A stretch of DNA of 64,000 nt from Ruminococcus flavefaciens (GCA_902777125.1 CACYSQ010000001.1:124001-188000); one strand, 5' to 3'. Positions 1 through 10,910 are shown, numbered from the stretch's first letter. Translations and numbers: made by a program. The notes: generated by a model not told the origin, from the letters alone.

Positions 1-2384
1 CCGTCCTGATAATCATTTCTCCAGCTTGCTGAATCGCAGTGGCCCCAAAGTGTGAGTGAAGAAATGTTGAGACCGCGCTCCATAGCAACCTTGAAGATGT
101 CAACGTAGAGGTCAGCACCCTTCTGATTTGCACAGTTTGTAACGTCGAGCTCAGTGATCTGAACGTCAAGACCGAGGCTGTTGAAGAGGTCGATAGCGTC
201 AGCGTATGTGCCGAACTTGGAATTTGTGGACTTTGTAGCACTTCCTGTGCCGCCGAAGTCGTCGTAGTGCATATGGGACTGCATACCGATACCGTCGATA
301 TAGTCGCCCTCTGCGAGGATCTTCTTAGCCATTTTGTAGAGATCATCGCGCTTTGCAACGAAATACTCGTTGTAGTCGTTCATGTAGAGCTTGCAGCCCT
401 CAGGAGCGTACTGTCTGGCATATTTGAATGCGTTGATAACGAATGAATCATTGTGGTAAACATTCCACCAGTTGGAGGACTCACTTCCGTCACCGCGGAA
501 TCCGCCGCCGTCGTTCTTGAAGAGCTCATTGCAGACGTCGTAGGAATAGATCTTGAGGTTAGGATAGTTTGTCTTGAGTGCATCGAAAGTATTCTTTATC
601 ATGCTTTCGAGACGCTTGTTCATGCGGTCAGCAGAAACAAATCCACCGGAGTTGCTCTGCATATTCTCCTTGAATATCCACTCAGGAGTCTGAGAGTACC
701 ATACGAATGTATGTCCGCGGAGACCGATGCCGTTTGCCTCACAGAACTTGAGGATCGGGTCAGCCTTTGAGAGGCTGATAGCGATGTTATCGCCGGAAGA
801 CTGGTTCTGTACACAGATCTCAGAGGGCTTCATCTCGTTCTCGCAGGTGATGGAGTTGAAGTTCTTCTTGATGAAGTCCTGAACGTCCTGCTTCTGGATG
901 TTCCAAGCGTTTACACAAGTACCAAGGCGGAAGTATTTGCCCATGTAATCCTTGAAGCCTGCGCCGTTAGCATCGTAGGAGTAATCATTGTTCTGATGTG
1001 CTGCGATGCCGCTGCCGTTTACGATATTTGTGATCTTGTTTGTAGTTACTGTAGTAGTTGTTGTTGAAGAGCCGGGGGTCTGCTTGCCGCCCTTGACAGT
1101 ACCGCCGCCGTTTACAACGGGAGAAGCTTTACCCTCCTTGGAGAGGTAAACATCGTCGATGTAGAAATCAGTAAGGCTCTCGGGAGCTTCAACGTAGAGC
1201 TTCATGCTGGAAGCGCCTGTAGGAATTGTGAATTCCTTGTTCTCGAGCTTTGTCCACTCGCCGCTTGCTGCTGTAGCAGAAGCAACTTCCATGTACTTTT
1301 CCTCACCGCCGGAGGTGTACTGGAGTGTGAACTTCATATCAACAGATGAACCGCTGTTCTGGAGAACGCCTGTGCTGAAGCTGTAGGTGTTGCCGGGCTT
1401 GAATGTGCTGCTTGAAAGGCTCATCTCAGCGCCGTTCCAGTTATCTGTTCTTCCGGAAACGAAGAGTGACTTGCTGCCGGAATAGTAGTTGTCGGAATCG
1501 TTCTTTACAGAAGCATCGCCTCTGCCCTTGAAGTCGCCTGTGCCGTCCTCGAAGGTGTTCTTGATGTAATCGCCGTTCTCGTCGGGCTCAACTTCCTTCT
1601 TGGGCTGAGGATCTCCTGCACCTTCTCTGATGGTACACTTTACAGATCCCTGACCGTCACTTTCCCAACCTTCGATATTGAAAGCAACTTCATAGAAGTT
1701 ACCCATCTTCATGCCGAAGCCTTCCCAGGCCTTGAAGTGCTCACCGATGCTTATTGTACCAGAGGTTCTGGTATCGCGGCGAACGCTGAAGTACTGGGTG
1801 AAGGGCTTGTTACCTTCAATGGTGTAAGAGTCTCTCGGCTCAGTGAAGATATCGTAGGTACTTCCGTCGATTTCAGCTGTGCCCTTGTAGGAAGCGCCGT
1901 AATCGTTCTTGGAAGGACACCAGTTCTTCCAGTCTTCGATAATGTAGTACTCAACGAGAGGGTTCTGAGTCCAACCGTAGATACAGATACGGGAGTTACC
2001 CGAGGAGCCTGCCGACCATGTACAGTCGTAGTCGCAGGTAAATCCGCCGTAATCATGCCATGTGTGGGGGTTGTTGAGGTCGTAGAAAAGACCGCGGCGG
2101 GCAAGGAAGTTGCCCTTTGAATTGTTAGGACCGCATTTCCATGTGGTGCTGAAACCGCCGTCATCGTCGTTGAGCACCATTGTAGAAGAGTTAGGCGTGT
2201 CGGCCTGCCAGATCTCGTGGTGGTAATCGTTGTACCAGCCGGTCTCCTGCGTATGCTGCGGACTCGTGGTAAGAGTTTTTGCAGCGTCTGCAGTCAGCTC
2301 TTTAGCTGTGAACGGAACAGATGTTACAGCCAAGAAACCTGCGAGAGCAGTGCCTAACACGCGCTTTAATACACTGTTCTTCAT
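1..2384 (-). CDS. Bifunctional secreted xylanase GH11-CBM22-GH10 (3' end outside window)
   Basis: Secreted endo-1,4-beta-xylanase with two catalytic domains that would cut xylan backbones outside the cell. Read from ATG at 2384 the frame stays open to base 1, so the C-terminus is missing. A signal peptide covers about residues 1-33. GH11 covers about 48-252, with the nucleophile Glu in NPLVEYYIIE and the acid/base Glu in NIEGWES. CBM22 covers about 275-415 and is followed by a Thr-rich linker (SSTTTTTVTTN). GH10 begins near 450, with the acid/base Glu in YDVCNE and the nucleophile in ITELD about 50 residues before the window edge. Ruminococcus homologues of this layout often continue with a dockerin and further modules; that part cannot be seen here. 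Its CBM22 resembles the one in the GH43 enzyme at 29762. The start is supported by GTGAGG upstream of ATG. Confidence 0.93.
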   Translation of the reverse strand, partial: MKNSVLKRVLGTALAGFLAVTSVPFTAKELTADAAKTLTTSPQHTQETGWYNDYHHEIWQADTPNSSTMVLNDDDGGFSTTWKCGPNNSKGNFLARRGLFYDLNNPHTWHDYGGFTCDYDCTWSAGSSGNSRICIYGWTQNPLVEYYIIEDWKNWCPSKNDYGASYKGTAEIDGSTYDIFTEPRDSYTIEGNKPFTQYFSVRRDTRTSGTISIGEHFKAWEGFGMKMGNFYEVAFNIEGWESDGQGSVKCTIREGAGDPQPKKEVEPDENGDYIKNTFEDGTGDFKGRGDASVKNDSDNYYSGSKSLFVSGRTDNWNGAEMSLSSSTFKPGNTYSFSTGVLQNSGSSVDMKFTLQYTSGGEEKYMEVASATAASGEWTKLENKEFTIPTGASSMKLYVEAPESLTDFYIDDVYLSKEGKASPVVNGGGTVKGGKQTPGSSTTTTTVTTNKITNIVNGSGIAAHQNNDYSYDANGAGFKDYMGKYFRLGTCVNAWNIQKQDVQDFIKKNFNSITCENEMKPSEICVQNQSSGDNIAISLSKADPILKFCEANGIGLRGHTFVWYSQTPEWIFKENMQSNSGGFVSADRMNKRLESMIKNTFDALKTNYPNLKIYSYDVCNELFKNDGGGFRGDGSESSNWWNVYHNDSFVINAFKYARQYAPEGCKLYMNDYNEYFVAKRDDLYKMAKKILAEGDYIDGIGMQSHMHYDDFGGTGSATKSTNSKFGTYADAIDLFNSLGLDVQITELDVTNCANQKGADLYVDIFKVAMERGLNISSLTLWGHCDSASWRNDYQD

Positions 2385-2436
2385 GTGTATCATTCCTCAC
2401 TTTCCAAGTAATATAAATATAATGAATATCATGTGG

Positions 2437-2486
2437 GCTTCGGAAAAGCATAACTTCAAATAGTTATGTCCCGCCTTTTCCGCAGC
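2437..2486 (-). promoter_or_regulatory. 5' UTR hairpin of the xylanase mRNA
   Basis: On the minus strand CGGAAAAG pairs with CTTTTCCG (plus coordinates 2441-2448 and 2475-2482). Inside it CATAACT pairs with AGTTATG (2449-2455 and 2462-2468). The hairpin lies within about 10 nt of the predicted transcript start and about 50 nt before the start codon. It is neither at the ribosome binding site nor followed by a U-tract. A 5' stabilising stem or a regulatory leader is inferred. Confidence 0.5.
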
Positions 2487-2496
2487 TTCTATTGAT

Positions 2497-2525
2497 ATTT
2501 TATTACATTTTTGTGAACAAATCAA
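2497..2525 (-). promoter_or_regulatory. Promoter of the xylanase gene
   Basis: Minus-strand TTGATT (2520-2525), a 17 nt spacer and TAAAAT (2497-2502). Just upstream, at 2530-2547, is a perfect inverted repeat (TTTTTTG, 4 nt, CAAAAAA) that could bind a regulator. The 2385-2725 gap otherwise holds the leader hairpin and the hflX terminator. Confidence 0.6.
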
Positions 2526-2660
2526 GTCGTTTTTTGCTAACAAAAAAACTACTGTTCAAATCTTGCTGTTTTTGGCAAAATTGGTCATAAATCATCGCAA
2601 AACCATTGGAATGGCGCAAAACAGGCACTTTCCGGTTGTACTTTTGTGCCGCTTCCGCAA

Positions 2661-2694
2661 TAAATAATAAGGGAGCGCAATATTTGCGTTCCCT
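2661..2694 (-). terminator. Terminator after hflX
   Basis: Stem GGGAACGCAA / TTGCGCTCCC on the minus strand followed by TTATTATTTA. It closes the hflX transcript before the xylanase promoter. Confidence 0.7.
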
Positions 2695-2725
2695 TGATGA
2701 CCGGCTGCCCGGATTGGTATGACAA

Positions 2726-3985
2726 CTAATTACTTTTATTAACAGAAAACCTTTCTGTCTCGCTGACGAGCTTGATATCGACCAGTGCGTCGATGAGAGT
2801 GCCCTTGTCGGTGTATTCCTCCGAAAAGACCTTGCCCTCCTGCCTTATCCTGCCGATGAGGGCGGTGCTTTCATAAGGCACAAGGAGCTGCATACGCCTT
2901 GCGGTCTCAGGGAGAGCCATTGCTATCGCGCTGAGCAGCTTGTCGAAGCCGCCGTGATGTCTTGCGCTTATTATAACGGTACGGTCGTCCTCGAAAACGG
3001 TGTCGAGGTCAATGGCGGCGTCGGACTTGTTCATTACGTTTATCTTTGGGATATTCCCGCAGCCGAGCTCGTTCAGGAGCTTCTCCGTAACCTCCGCCTG
3101 CTGCTGTCTTTCGGGTGAGGAGAGGTCCTGCACATTGAGGATAACGTCCGCAGCGGCAGCCTCCTCCAGCGTGGACTTGAAAGCCTCGACGAGGTCGTGC
3201 GGGAGCCTTCTTATCAGTCCGACCGTGTCTATGAGCATGACGCTCCTGCCGTCCGGAAGCTCTATCGAGCGCGAGGTTATATCGAGGGTCGCGAACAGCT
3301 TGTTCTCCGCGAGAACTCCTGCGTCCGTGAGGGCATTGAGCAGAGTGGACTTCCCGACATTGGTGTAGCCGACTATCGCGGCGCAGAGGATACCGTCCTT
3401 TTTGCGGCGTGAACGCGAGAAATCACGGTGCTTTTTCAGCTCTGCGAGCTCGCTTTCGAGGTAAGTTATCCTCCTGCGGATATGGCGCTTGTCCGATTCG
3501 AGCTTGGTCTCGCCGGGACCCCTTGTACCGATTCCGCCGCCGAGCCTTGAAAGCTCGGTGCCGAGACCGATGAGGCGCGGGAGACGGTACTTCTGCTGTG
3601 CGAGCTCGACCTGTAGCTTGCCCTCTTTGGTACGCGCTCTCTGTGCGAAGATGTCGAGTATCAGCGTTGTGCGGTCGATGACGCGGACGTCGAGAATCTT
3701 CTCGATATTGCGTACCTGAACGCCGGTGAGCTCATGGTCGAAAATGACGAGCTCGACGTCGAGGGCATCGACCTGCTCCTTTAATTCTTCGAGCCTGCCT
3801 GCACCCATGCAGGTCGCGGGATCGTAGGTCTGCTTGCGCTGAATGACCTTGCCGACCACCTCAGCGCTGGCAGTGGAGGCGAGCTCCTCGAGCTCGTCAA
3901 TGGAGACCTCCGCATCGAATTCGCCCGTATCGACACAGGCGAGGATAGTTCTGACGGGCAGTTCCTCTGTTTTGTTTTCGTACAT
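2726..3985 (-). CDS. hflX: HflX-family ribosome-associated GTPase
   Basis: GTPase of 419 residues that binds the 50S subunit and, in studied bacteria, splits stalled or stress-damaged ribosomes. The N-terminal HflX domain carries the glycine-rich loop LGGGIGTRGPGE and a coiled helix after it. The G domain has Walker A GYTNVGKST, G3 DTVG followed by LIRRLPHDLVEAFKSTLEE (an HflX signature) and G4 NKSD. Length fits the family. The frame extends 31 codons upstream to 4078, but ATG at 3985 is preceded by AAGGAG at good spacing, and the extension runs into a dispersed repeat, so 3985 is chosen. It lies downstream of secA but behind secA's terminator, so it probably has its own promoter, which was not identified. 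Confidence 0.95.
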   Translation of the reverse strand: MYENKTEELPVRTILACVDTGEFDAEVSIDELEELASTASAEVVGKVIQRKQTYDPATCMGAGRLEELKEQVDALDVELVIFDHELTGVQVRNIEKILDVRVIDRTTLILDIFAQRARTKEGKLQVELAQQKYRLPRLIGLGTELSRLGGGIGTRGPGETKLESDKRHIRRRITYLESELAELKKHRDFSRSRRKKDGILCAAIVGYTNVGKSTLLNALTDAGVLAENKLFATLDITSRSIELPDGRSVMLIDTVGLIRRLPHDLVEAFKSTLEEAAAADVILNVQDLSSPERQQQAEVTEKLLNELGCGNIPKINVMNKSDAAIDLDTVFEDDRTVIISARHHGGFDKLLSAIAMALPETARRMQLLVPYESTALIGRIRQEGKVFSEEYTDKGTLIDALVDIKLVSETERFSVNKSN

Positions 3986-4016
3986 ATAATTACTCCTTGC
4001 ATATAGAGCTGATATT

Positions 4017-4088
4017 GTAGGGGCGATGCCTACATCGCCCCACATTGCAACACAAAAAATGTGGGCTGATGTGGGCAACAGCCCCTAC
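4017..4088. repeat. Dispersed palindromic repeat, copy A
   Basis: A 72 bp element with 8 bp inverted ends (gtaggggc / gcccctac) and an internal stem around gcgatgcctacatcgc. A close relative is at 38419-38443 (same core with a compensated base change) and shorter relatives are at 34203 and 38470. It looks like a MITE or REP-type intergenic repeat; no coding capacity. Confidence 0.6.
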
Positions 4089-4111
4089 TGTGCCTGCTCT
4101 CTGTAGGTTCT

Positions 4112-4140
4112 GAAAAAAACAGGGCAGCCGGAGCTGCCCC
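4112..4140 (-). terminator. Terminator after secA
   Basis: Minus-strand stem GGGCAGC / GCTGCCC with a 4 nt loop followed by TGTTTTTTT, directly after the secA stop codon. Confidence 0.85.
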
Positions 4141-4147
4141 TCTTGAA

Positions 4148-6904
<2,757 letters not shown>

Positions 6905-6968
6905 TAGATTGACCTTCTTTACAATTATTTATGCTGTTTTTGCAAGCAGATATAAATACATACAATAC

Positions 6969-6997
6969 ATTTTACTACAAAATGGCGATTTTGTCAA
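6969..6997 (-). promoter_or_regulatory. secA promoter
   Basis: Minus-strand TTGACA (6992-6997), 17 nt spacer, TAAAAT (6969-6974), about 65 nt before the secA start. Confidence 0.75.
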
Positions 6998-7038
6998 GCC
7001 CTACATTTCAGAAATCAGCGATGAGAGGGCAGAGGGCA

Positions 7039-7065
7039 GAAAAAAGCCGCACGAATGTGCGGCTT
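7039..7065 (-). terminator. Terminator of the sigma/membrane-partner operon
   Basis: Stem AAGCCGCAC / GTGCGGCTT followed by TTTT on the minus strand, after the gene ending at 7098. Confidence 0.8.
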
Positions 7066-7097
7066 GGAATGCTGTTTGTGGCTTAGTGTCCGCTGTA

Positions 7098-7730
7098 TCA
7101 GAACACAGCGCCGTTTTTTTCCATTTCGTGTATTTTTTTCAGCTCCCTGCGGAAGTCCTCGGCGCTTATGCCGTCCTTTTTCAGGTAGACCTTTCCGCCG
7201 TCTATGGTGAATTCGACCACGATGACCTCAGCGTCCTCCTTTGCGGTGTAGAACATTGTGAGGTCGCCTGTGCCCTCGTAGAAGCCCTCGAGATCGTCGC
7301 CGTTCCCGATATAGGCGTCCGCCGTGTAGGCACCGTCCTCGGGGAAGAACTGCAAAAATACCGTTTCATTGTAAATTACTGCGCCTGACATATCGCCCAT
7401 ATTAAGATGTCCGGAGGACTTCTCCTCAGTCGGGGCTTCTGTGACGGCAGGCGCTTCTGTAACGACCGCCTTTTCGGTAGGCACGGCAGTCTGCGCCTCG
7501 GTAAGCGCCTCCGTAATTGCCGCCGGTTCAACGGAAGCTCCGCTGAATTTCTCTCCGGCAGGGGAGAACGCTCCGCTTCTCCACAGACCGAACCCTACAG
7601 CCGCTGCTGCACATACCGGAACTGCCGTAAATGCGATCTTAGTGAAACCTCTGCCCTTTGATCTGTGTTCAGCCTCATATTCATCTATCCGGCGGTGTAC
7701 GTCCCGGATCATTTCTTCACGTTTTTTCAT
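7098..7730 (-). CDS. Membrane partner (putative anti-sigma) of the adjacent ECF sigma factor
   Basis: Protein of 210 residues with a short charged cytoplasmic N-terminus (about 27 residues), one membrane helix (about 28-48, FTKIAFTAVPVCAAAAVGFG), a Thr/Glu/Ala-rich linker and a C-terminal extracytoplasmic domain containing YNETVFLQFFPEDG. No zinc anti-sigma HxxxCxxC motif is visible. It overlaps the sigma gene by 14 nt, and GGAGG inside the sigma gene precedes ATG 7730; this favours 7730 over the longer frame to 7751. The pairing suggests it holds the sigma factor inactive until an envelope or extracellular cue arrives; that role is inferred from context. No specific family is recognised. Confidence 0.75.
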   Translation of the reverse strand: MKKREEMIRDVHRRIDEYEAEHRSKGRGFTKIAFTAVPVCAAAAVGFGLWRSGAFSPAGEKFSGASVEPAAITEALTEAQTAVPTEKAVVTEAPAVTEAPTEEKSSGHLNMGDMSGAVIYNETVFLQFFPEDGAYTADAYIGNGDDLEGFYEGTGDLTMFYTAKEDAEVIVVEFTIDGGKVYLKKDGISAEDFRRELKKIHEMEKNGAVF

Positions 7731-8277
7731 AACTGATACCCTCCTTTTCAAGCTGTGCCTTCAGCGATTTCCGCGCACGGAACAGCAGGGCTTCGACGCT
7801 GCGGACGCTTTTTCCCATGACCCTTGCGGCGTCCTTATTGCTCATGTCCTCGAAGTAGACGAGCCAGAGCACCTGCTGGTGATCGGGTCTGAGCTTCCGC
7901 ATAGCCCTGTGAACGGCTATTTCCTCTTCTTTTCTGATGTATGCCGCCTCGACAGTCTCCTCATCGCTCGCAAGTCCGGCGGCGTCCTCGAGGGGAACGC
8001 TCTTGTGCCGTGAATTTTTCCGGATATAGTCTATCGCGAGGTTCCTGCCGATAGCGTAGAGCCATGTTCTGAACGAGCTTTTGCCGTTGAACTTGGGCTT
8101 TTTTATGCCTATCAGGACGAAGGTGTCCTCCGCGAGCTCCTCTGCTGTGCGGATATTTCCGACGATGCTCGTCAGGTAGAGCATAAGACCGTCGCAGTGA
8201 TCGCTGATTATCTCATCAAGACCGTGTTCGTCGCCGTTATCGCGGAAACGGCGGTAGCTACTTGCACCGTTATCCAT
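7717..8277 (-). CDS. ECF-type RNA polymerase sigma factor
   Basis: Sigma-70 family regulator of 186 residues. Region 2 includes AEELAEDTFVLIG and FRTWLYAIGRNLAIDYIR, the core-binding and -10 recognition segments. Region 4 includes LRPDHQQVLWLVYFEDMSNKDAARVMGKS and an HTH ending in EALLFRARKSLK. ATG at 8277 has AAAGGAG at 7 nt and is preferred to the upstream start at 8319. It is co-transcribed and translationally coupled with the single-pass membrane protein downstream, the usual sigma/anti-sigma arrangement. The target regulon cannot be read from this window. Confidence 0.9.
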   Translation of the reverse strand: MDNGASSYRRFRDNGDEHGLDEIISDHCDGLMLYLTSIVGNIRTAEELAEDTFVLIGIKKPKFNGKSSFRTWLYAIGRNLAIDYIRKNSRHKSVPLEDAAGLASDEETVEAAYIRKEEEIAVHRAMRKLRPDHQQVLWLVYFEDMSNKDAARVMGKSVRSVEALLFRARKSLKAQLEKEGISYEKT

Positions 8278-8359
8278 GAACGAGCTCCTTTCCGAAAGCA
8301 TCTCTTGTTCCGCTTTCACTTATTAGACGATGCGGATGGCTGAAACTACGCGCTTTTTT

Positions 8360-8390
8360 CAAAAATAAAAACGGCTGCATGATACAGCCG
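8360..8390 (-). terminator. Terminator after fic
   Basis: Minus-strand stem CGGCTG / CAGCCG with a 7 nt loop followed by TTTTTATTTTT, immediately after the fic stop codon. Confidence 0.85.
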
Positions 8391-8981
8391 TCAGCTTATA
8401 ATTTCATTCAGAACAGTCCTGAGCATGGTGATATCGCCCTGAGCCGCCTTTATGGCAGCGATTATGAGCATATCCGTACCGCATAGCGAGAAGTCGATAT
8501 CGCGGTCGGTATTCCGGACGAGCAGCGTTATGAAAAGTCTGAGGGTACGTCCGTTGCCCTCACGGAAGGGGTGGAGCATATTCAGCTCATGGTAGAGCTC
8601 GGCAAGCGCATCAATGAAGCGGTCGTCCGCAAGTCCGCGGAGGTAGTCGTGCTCCTCCAGGTAGGCGAATTTGAGTTCACCGAGACGTTCGAGCTCGGTG
8701 TGGTCACAGAAGACCGTGCCTTTTTTCGATATATTGATAGTACGGAAGGTGCCTGCCCAGTCGTAGAGGTCGCCGAAGAGCGTCCTGTGGAGTGACTTGT
8801 AGTATCCGAGGTCAGGCTTCCCGAAAGGCAGCTCCTTTTCGGCTTTTGCCGAGCAGGAGGTCACGATGATGGACTCGGCTTGAGTGAGGAGCTTCTGCTC
8901 CGTGAGACCGAGCTTGTTCACGAGGACTGTAGTGCCGGGGTAGCAGCTGTCCTGACAGCCCTCAACGCTGTAGACAGCCAT
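8391..8981 (-). CDS. fic: Fic-domain AMP-transferase toxin
   Basis: Enzyme of 196 residues predicted to transfer AMP (or another nucleotide moiety) to target proteins. The complete active-site motif HPFREGNGR with a further Arg two residues on (HPFx[D/E]GNGRxxR) is present near residues 137-149, so catalysis should be intact. The flap segment FRTINISKKGT and the helix DLYDWAGTFR match class I Fic proteins such as VbhT-like toxins and other short Fic proteins. Its start overlaps the stop codon of the preceding antitoxin gene (TAATG), showing translational coupling. It ends in its own terminator. Targets in relatives include DNA gyrase and topoisomerase IV, but the target here is unknown. Confidence 0.93.
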   Translation of the reverse strand: MAVYSVEGCQDSCYPGTTVLVNKLGLTEQKLLTQAESIIVTSCSAKAEKELPFGKPDLGYYKSLHRTLFGDLYDWAGTFRTINISKKGTVFCDHTELERLGELKFAYLEEHDYLRGLADDRFIDALAELYHELNMLHPFREGNGRTLRLFITLLVRNTDRDIDFSLCGTDMLIIAAIKAAQGDITMLRTVLNEIIS

Positions 8982-9157
8982 TATGCTCTTTTGGCACAGA
9001 GCCTTGCAACGGCAGCGAGCAGCTCATCGTGGGAGATGCTGTTGTCGGTGTATTTTTTTATGAGCTCGACAGACTTGTCGGAGAAGCGGAAGCCCTCCAT
9101 TCTTGCCGAGGCTATCTGATTGCGTACAGCCTTTTCGGTCGATACGTTCTGCATCAT
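8981..9157 (-). CDS. VbhA-like antitoxin of the Fic module
   Basis: A 58-residue protein encoded directly upstream of fic: ATG at 9157 and stop TAA sharing one base with the fic start. It is helical and charged and contains SARMEG near residues 18-23. This matches the (S/T)xxxE(G/N) inhibitory motif, whose Glu blocks ATP binding in the Fic active site, known from antitoxin VbhA of class I Fic modules. Short length, gene order and coupling fit the family. A second ATG at 9154 and an SD-like AGGAGC just upstream leave a one-codon ambiguity in the start. Confidence 0.85.
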   Translation of the reverse strand: MMQNVSTEKAVRNQIASARMEGFRFSDKSVELIKKYTDNSISHDELLAAVARLCAKRA

Positions 9158-9362
9158 ATCAGCTCCTTACACAGCTATTGTAACATTATTAATGCCCGAA
9201 TACGAACATTATAAACCATATACTGCGGTTTGTCAAGTATTTTTGTGAATGCTGCGCCCGGAAACACGGCTTTCCGGCGTTATCGCATCACGTTTCCGCA
9301 GATTGATAAACAGATTTTATAAATCAACAGAAAGTTTACCTGAGAAAAGGTATGACCAATAC

Positions 9363-9391
9363 TTGACTGCACGTTCGTTCAATGTTATAAT
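9363..9391 (+). promoter_or_regulatory. Promoter of the MATE transporter gene
   Basis: TTGACT (9363-9368), exactly 17 nt, TATAAT (9386-9391), 45 nt before the start codon. The rest of the 9158-9436 gap shows nothing definite. Confidence 0.8.
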
Positions 9392-9436
9392 GATCGTACT
9401 GGAATAAAGTAATATTTATTAGCGGAGGTGACGACC

Positions 9437-10771
9437 TTGACCTCGACAAACGATCTTACAAGCGGCAGCGTGACCTCAAAGCTGCTCAGATTCTTCTTCC
9501 CGATGCTGCTGACAAATCTTCTCCAGCAGGTCTATTCCGTTACCGATACCGCTATCGTAGGAAAGGGACTCGGTGACAACGCCCTCGGTGCAGTTGGCAA
9601 TCTCTCGGCGCTTTCGTTCCTGATAATAGGCTTCTCAATGGGTATGTCGAACGGCTTCGCGGTCATAATCGCGCAGAATTACGGTGCAGGGAACATCTCC
9701 GCAGTGAAAAAGGCGGTCGCCTCGGCGGTAAAGCTTGCGGCAGCGCTGACGGTCATACTCACGGCGGCTGCCTGTTTGTTCCTCAGACCCGTGCTCCTTC
9801 TGCTGCAAACGGACAGCCTTATCCTTGACGACAGCCTCAAATACGGCTACATCATCTTCGGCGGGCTTGCGGCAACGGTCGCGTACAACCTCTGTGCCGG
9901 CATACTGCGTTCGGTAGGCGACAGCAAAACGCCGTTCATAGCTATAATGGTGTCGTCGGTGATAAATATTGCGCTCGACAGCATATTCATCTTCGGTCTC
10001 CGCACCGGAGTTGAGGGCGCGGCGGCTGCAACGGTCATCGCACAGGTGATATCGACCGTGATATGCTTCGTCCGCATAAGGAGAATACCGGAGCTTCGTG
10101 CCGGAAGGTCCGATTTTGCGAGGGATACGGCAATGTCCCTGCGGCTCCTCAAAAACGGCGTACCTATGGCGTGTATGAACTCGATAACAGCAGTCGGCGT
10201 AATGGTAGTTCAGGGCTACGTCAACGGACGCGGCGTAATGTTTACCTCGGCTTACTCGGTTTGCAGCAGGTACATCAACCTCTTCATGCTCCCGGCACTT
10301 ACCGCGGGAGTTGCGGCTTCTCCTTTCGTGAGCCAGAATTTCGGAGCAGGCAAAAAGGAACGCATCAGGCAGGGCGTACTGGTCTGCTCGGGCATAGCGC
10401 TAATATCCTACGCCGTTCTCGGAACGGTGATGCTCGTCTTTTCGCGGCAGCTCGGAGCTCTCATGCTCAACGACAGTGCCACGATAGCTCTCACGGCACA
10501 GTATCTCAGGATATGCGGCGTATTCCTCATCTTCCTCAATCTTCTGTTCGTATTCCGCAACGCCGTTTTAGGCATGGGCTATCCGTTCCTGCCGATGATA
10601 TCCGGCATACTCGAAATGTCACTGAGGATACCGGCAATAATGATACTGCTCCCGAGGGTCGGCTTCCGTGCAACAGGCTTCGCTGAGGCGGCTGCATGGA
10701 CGGGGGCTATGACTCTTAACGTGACCGCTTTCATCGTCTACTACAGAAAAATGGGGACGGAAAAGGCCTGA
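9437..10771 (+). CDS. MATE-family multidrug/sodium antiporter
   Basis: Integral membrane protein of 444 residues with about 12 hydrophobic segments in two similar halves. Family motifs in the first half are LLQQVYSVTDTAIVGKGLG and the following NLSALSFLIIGFSMGMSNG. The second half repeats the pattern with SAYSVCSRYINLFMLPALTAGVA. MATE proteins export drugs or metabolites using sodium or proton gradients; the substrate cannot be read. The annotated-looking GTG at 9428 lies inside the Shine-Dalgarno GGAGGTG itself. TTG at 9437 sits 8 nt after GGAGG, so translation most likely begins there (MTSTNDLTSGSV). It is a single gene behind its own strong promoter. Confidence 0.92.
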   Translation: MTSTNDLTSGSVTSKLLRFFFPMLLTNLLQQVYSVTDTAIVGKGLGDNALGAVGNLSALSFLIIGFSMGMSNGFAVIIAQNYGAGNISAVKKAVASAVKLAAALTVILTAAACLFLRPVLLLLQTDSLILDDSLKYGYIIFGGLAATVAYNLCAGILRSVGDSKTPFIAIMVSSVINIALDSIFIFGLRTGVEGAAAATVIAQVISTVICFVRIRRIPELRAGRSDFARDTAMSLRLLKNGVPMACMNSITAVGVMVVQGYVNGRGVMFTSAYSVCSRYINLFMLPALTAGVAASPFVSQNFGAGKKERIRQGVLVCSGIALISYAVLGTVMLVFSRQLGALMLNDSATIALTAQYLRICGVFLIFLNLLFVFRNAVLGMGYPFLPMISGILEMSLRIPAIMILLPRVGFRATGFAEAAAWTGAMTLNVTAFIVYYRKMGTEKA

Positions 10772-10826
10772 TGCTGCCGGCTGTCCGCTGTCCTCAAAAA
10801 TATCAGAAAAAAATTTCCCGCAGATA

Positions 10827-10855
10827 TTGACTTATCTTACCGAAAAGAGTATAAT
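10827..10855 (+). promoter_or_regulatory. serC-serA promoter
   Basis: TTGACT (10827-10832), 17 nt, TATAAT (10850-10855), with a leader of about 50 nt. The leader holds an imperfect palindrome around attgtatggcaatac that might be an operator. Confidence 0.8.
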
Positions 10856-10910
10856 TATTATTGTATGGCAATACTAATCATTTTATATACAATATGGAGG
10901 TTTTTTTAAA

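Noticed and set aside
9428..9436. GTG at 9428 as start of the MATE gene
   Set aside because: It overlaps the Shine-Dalgarno; TTG 9437 has correct spacing.
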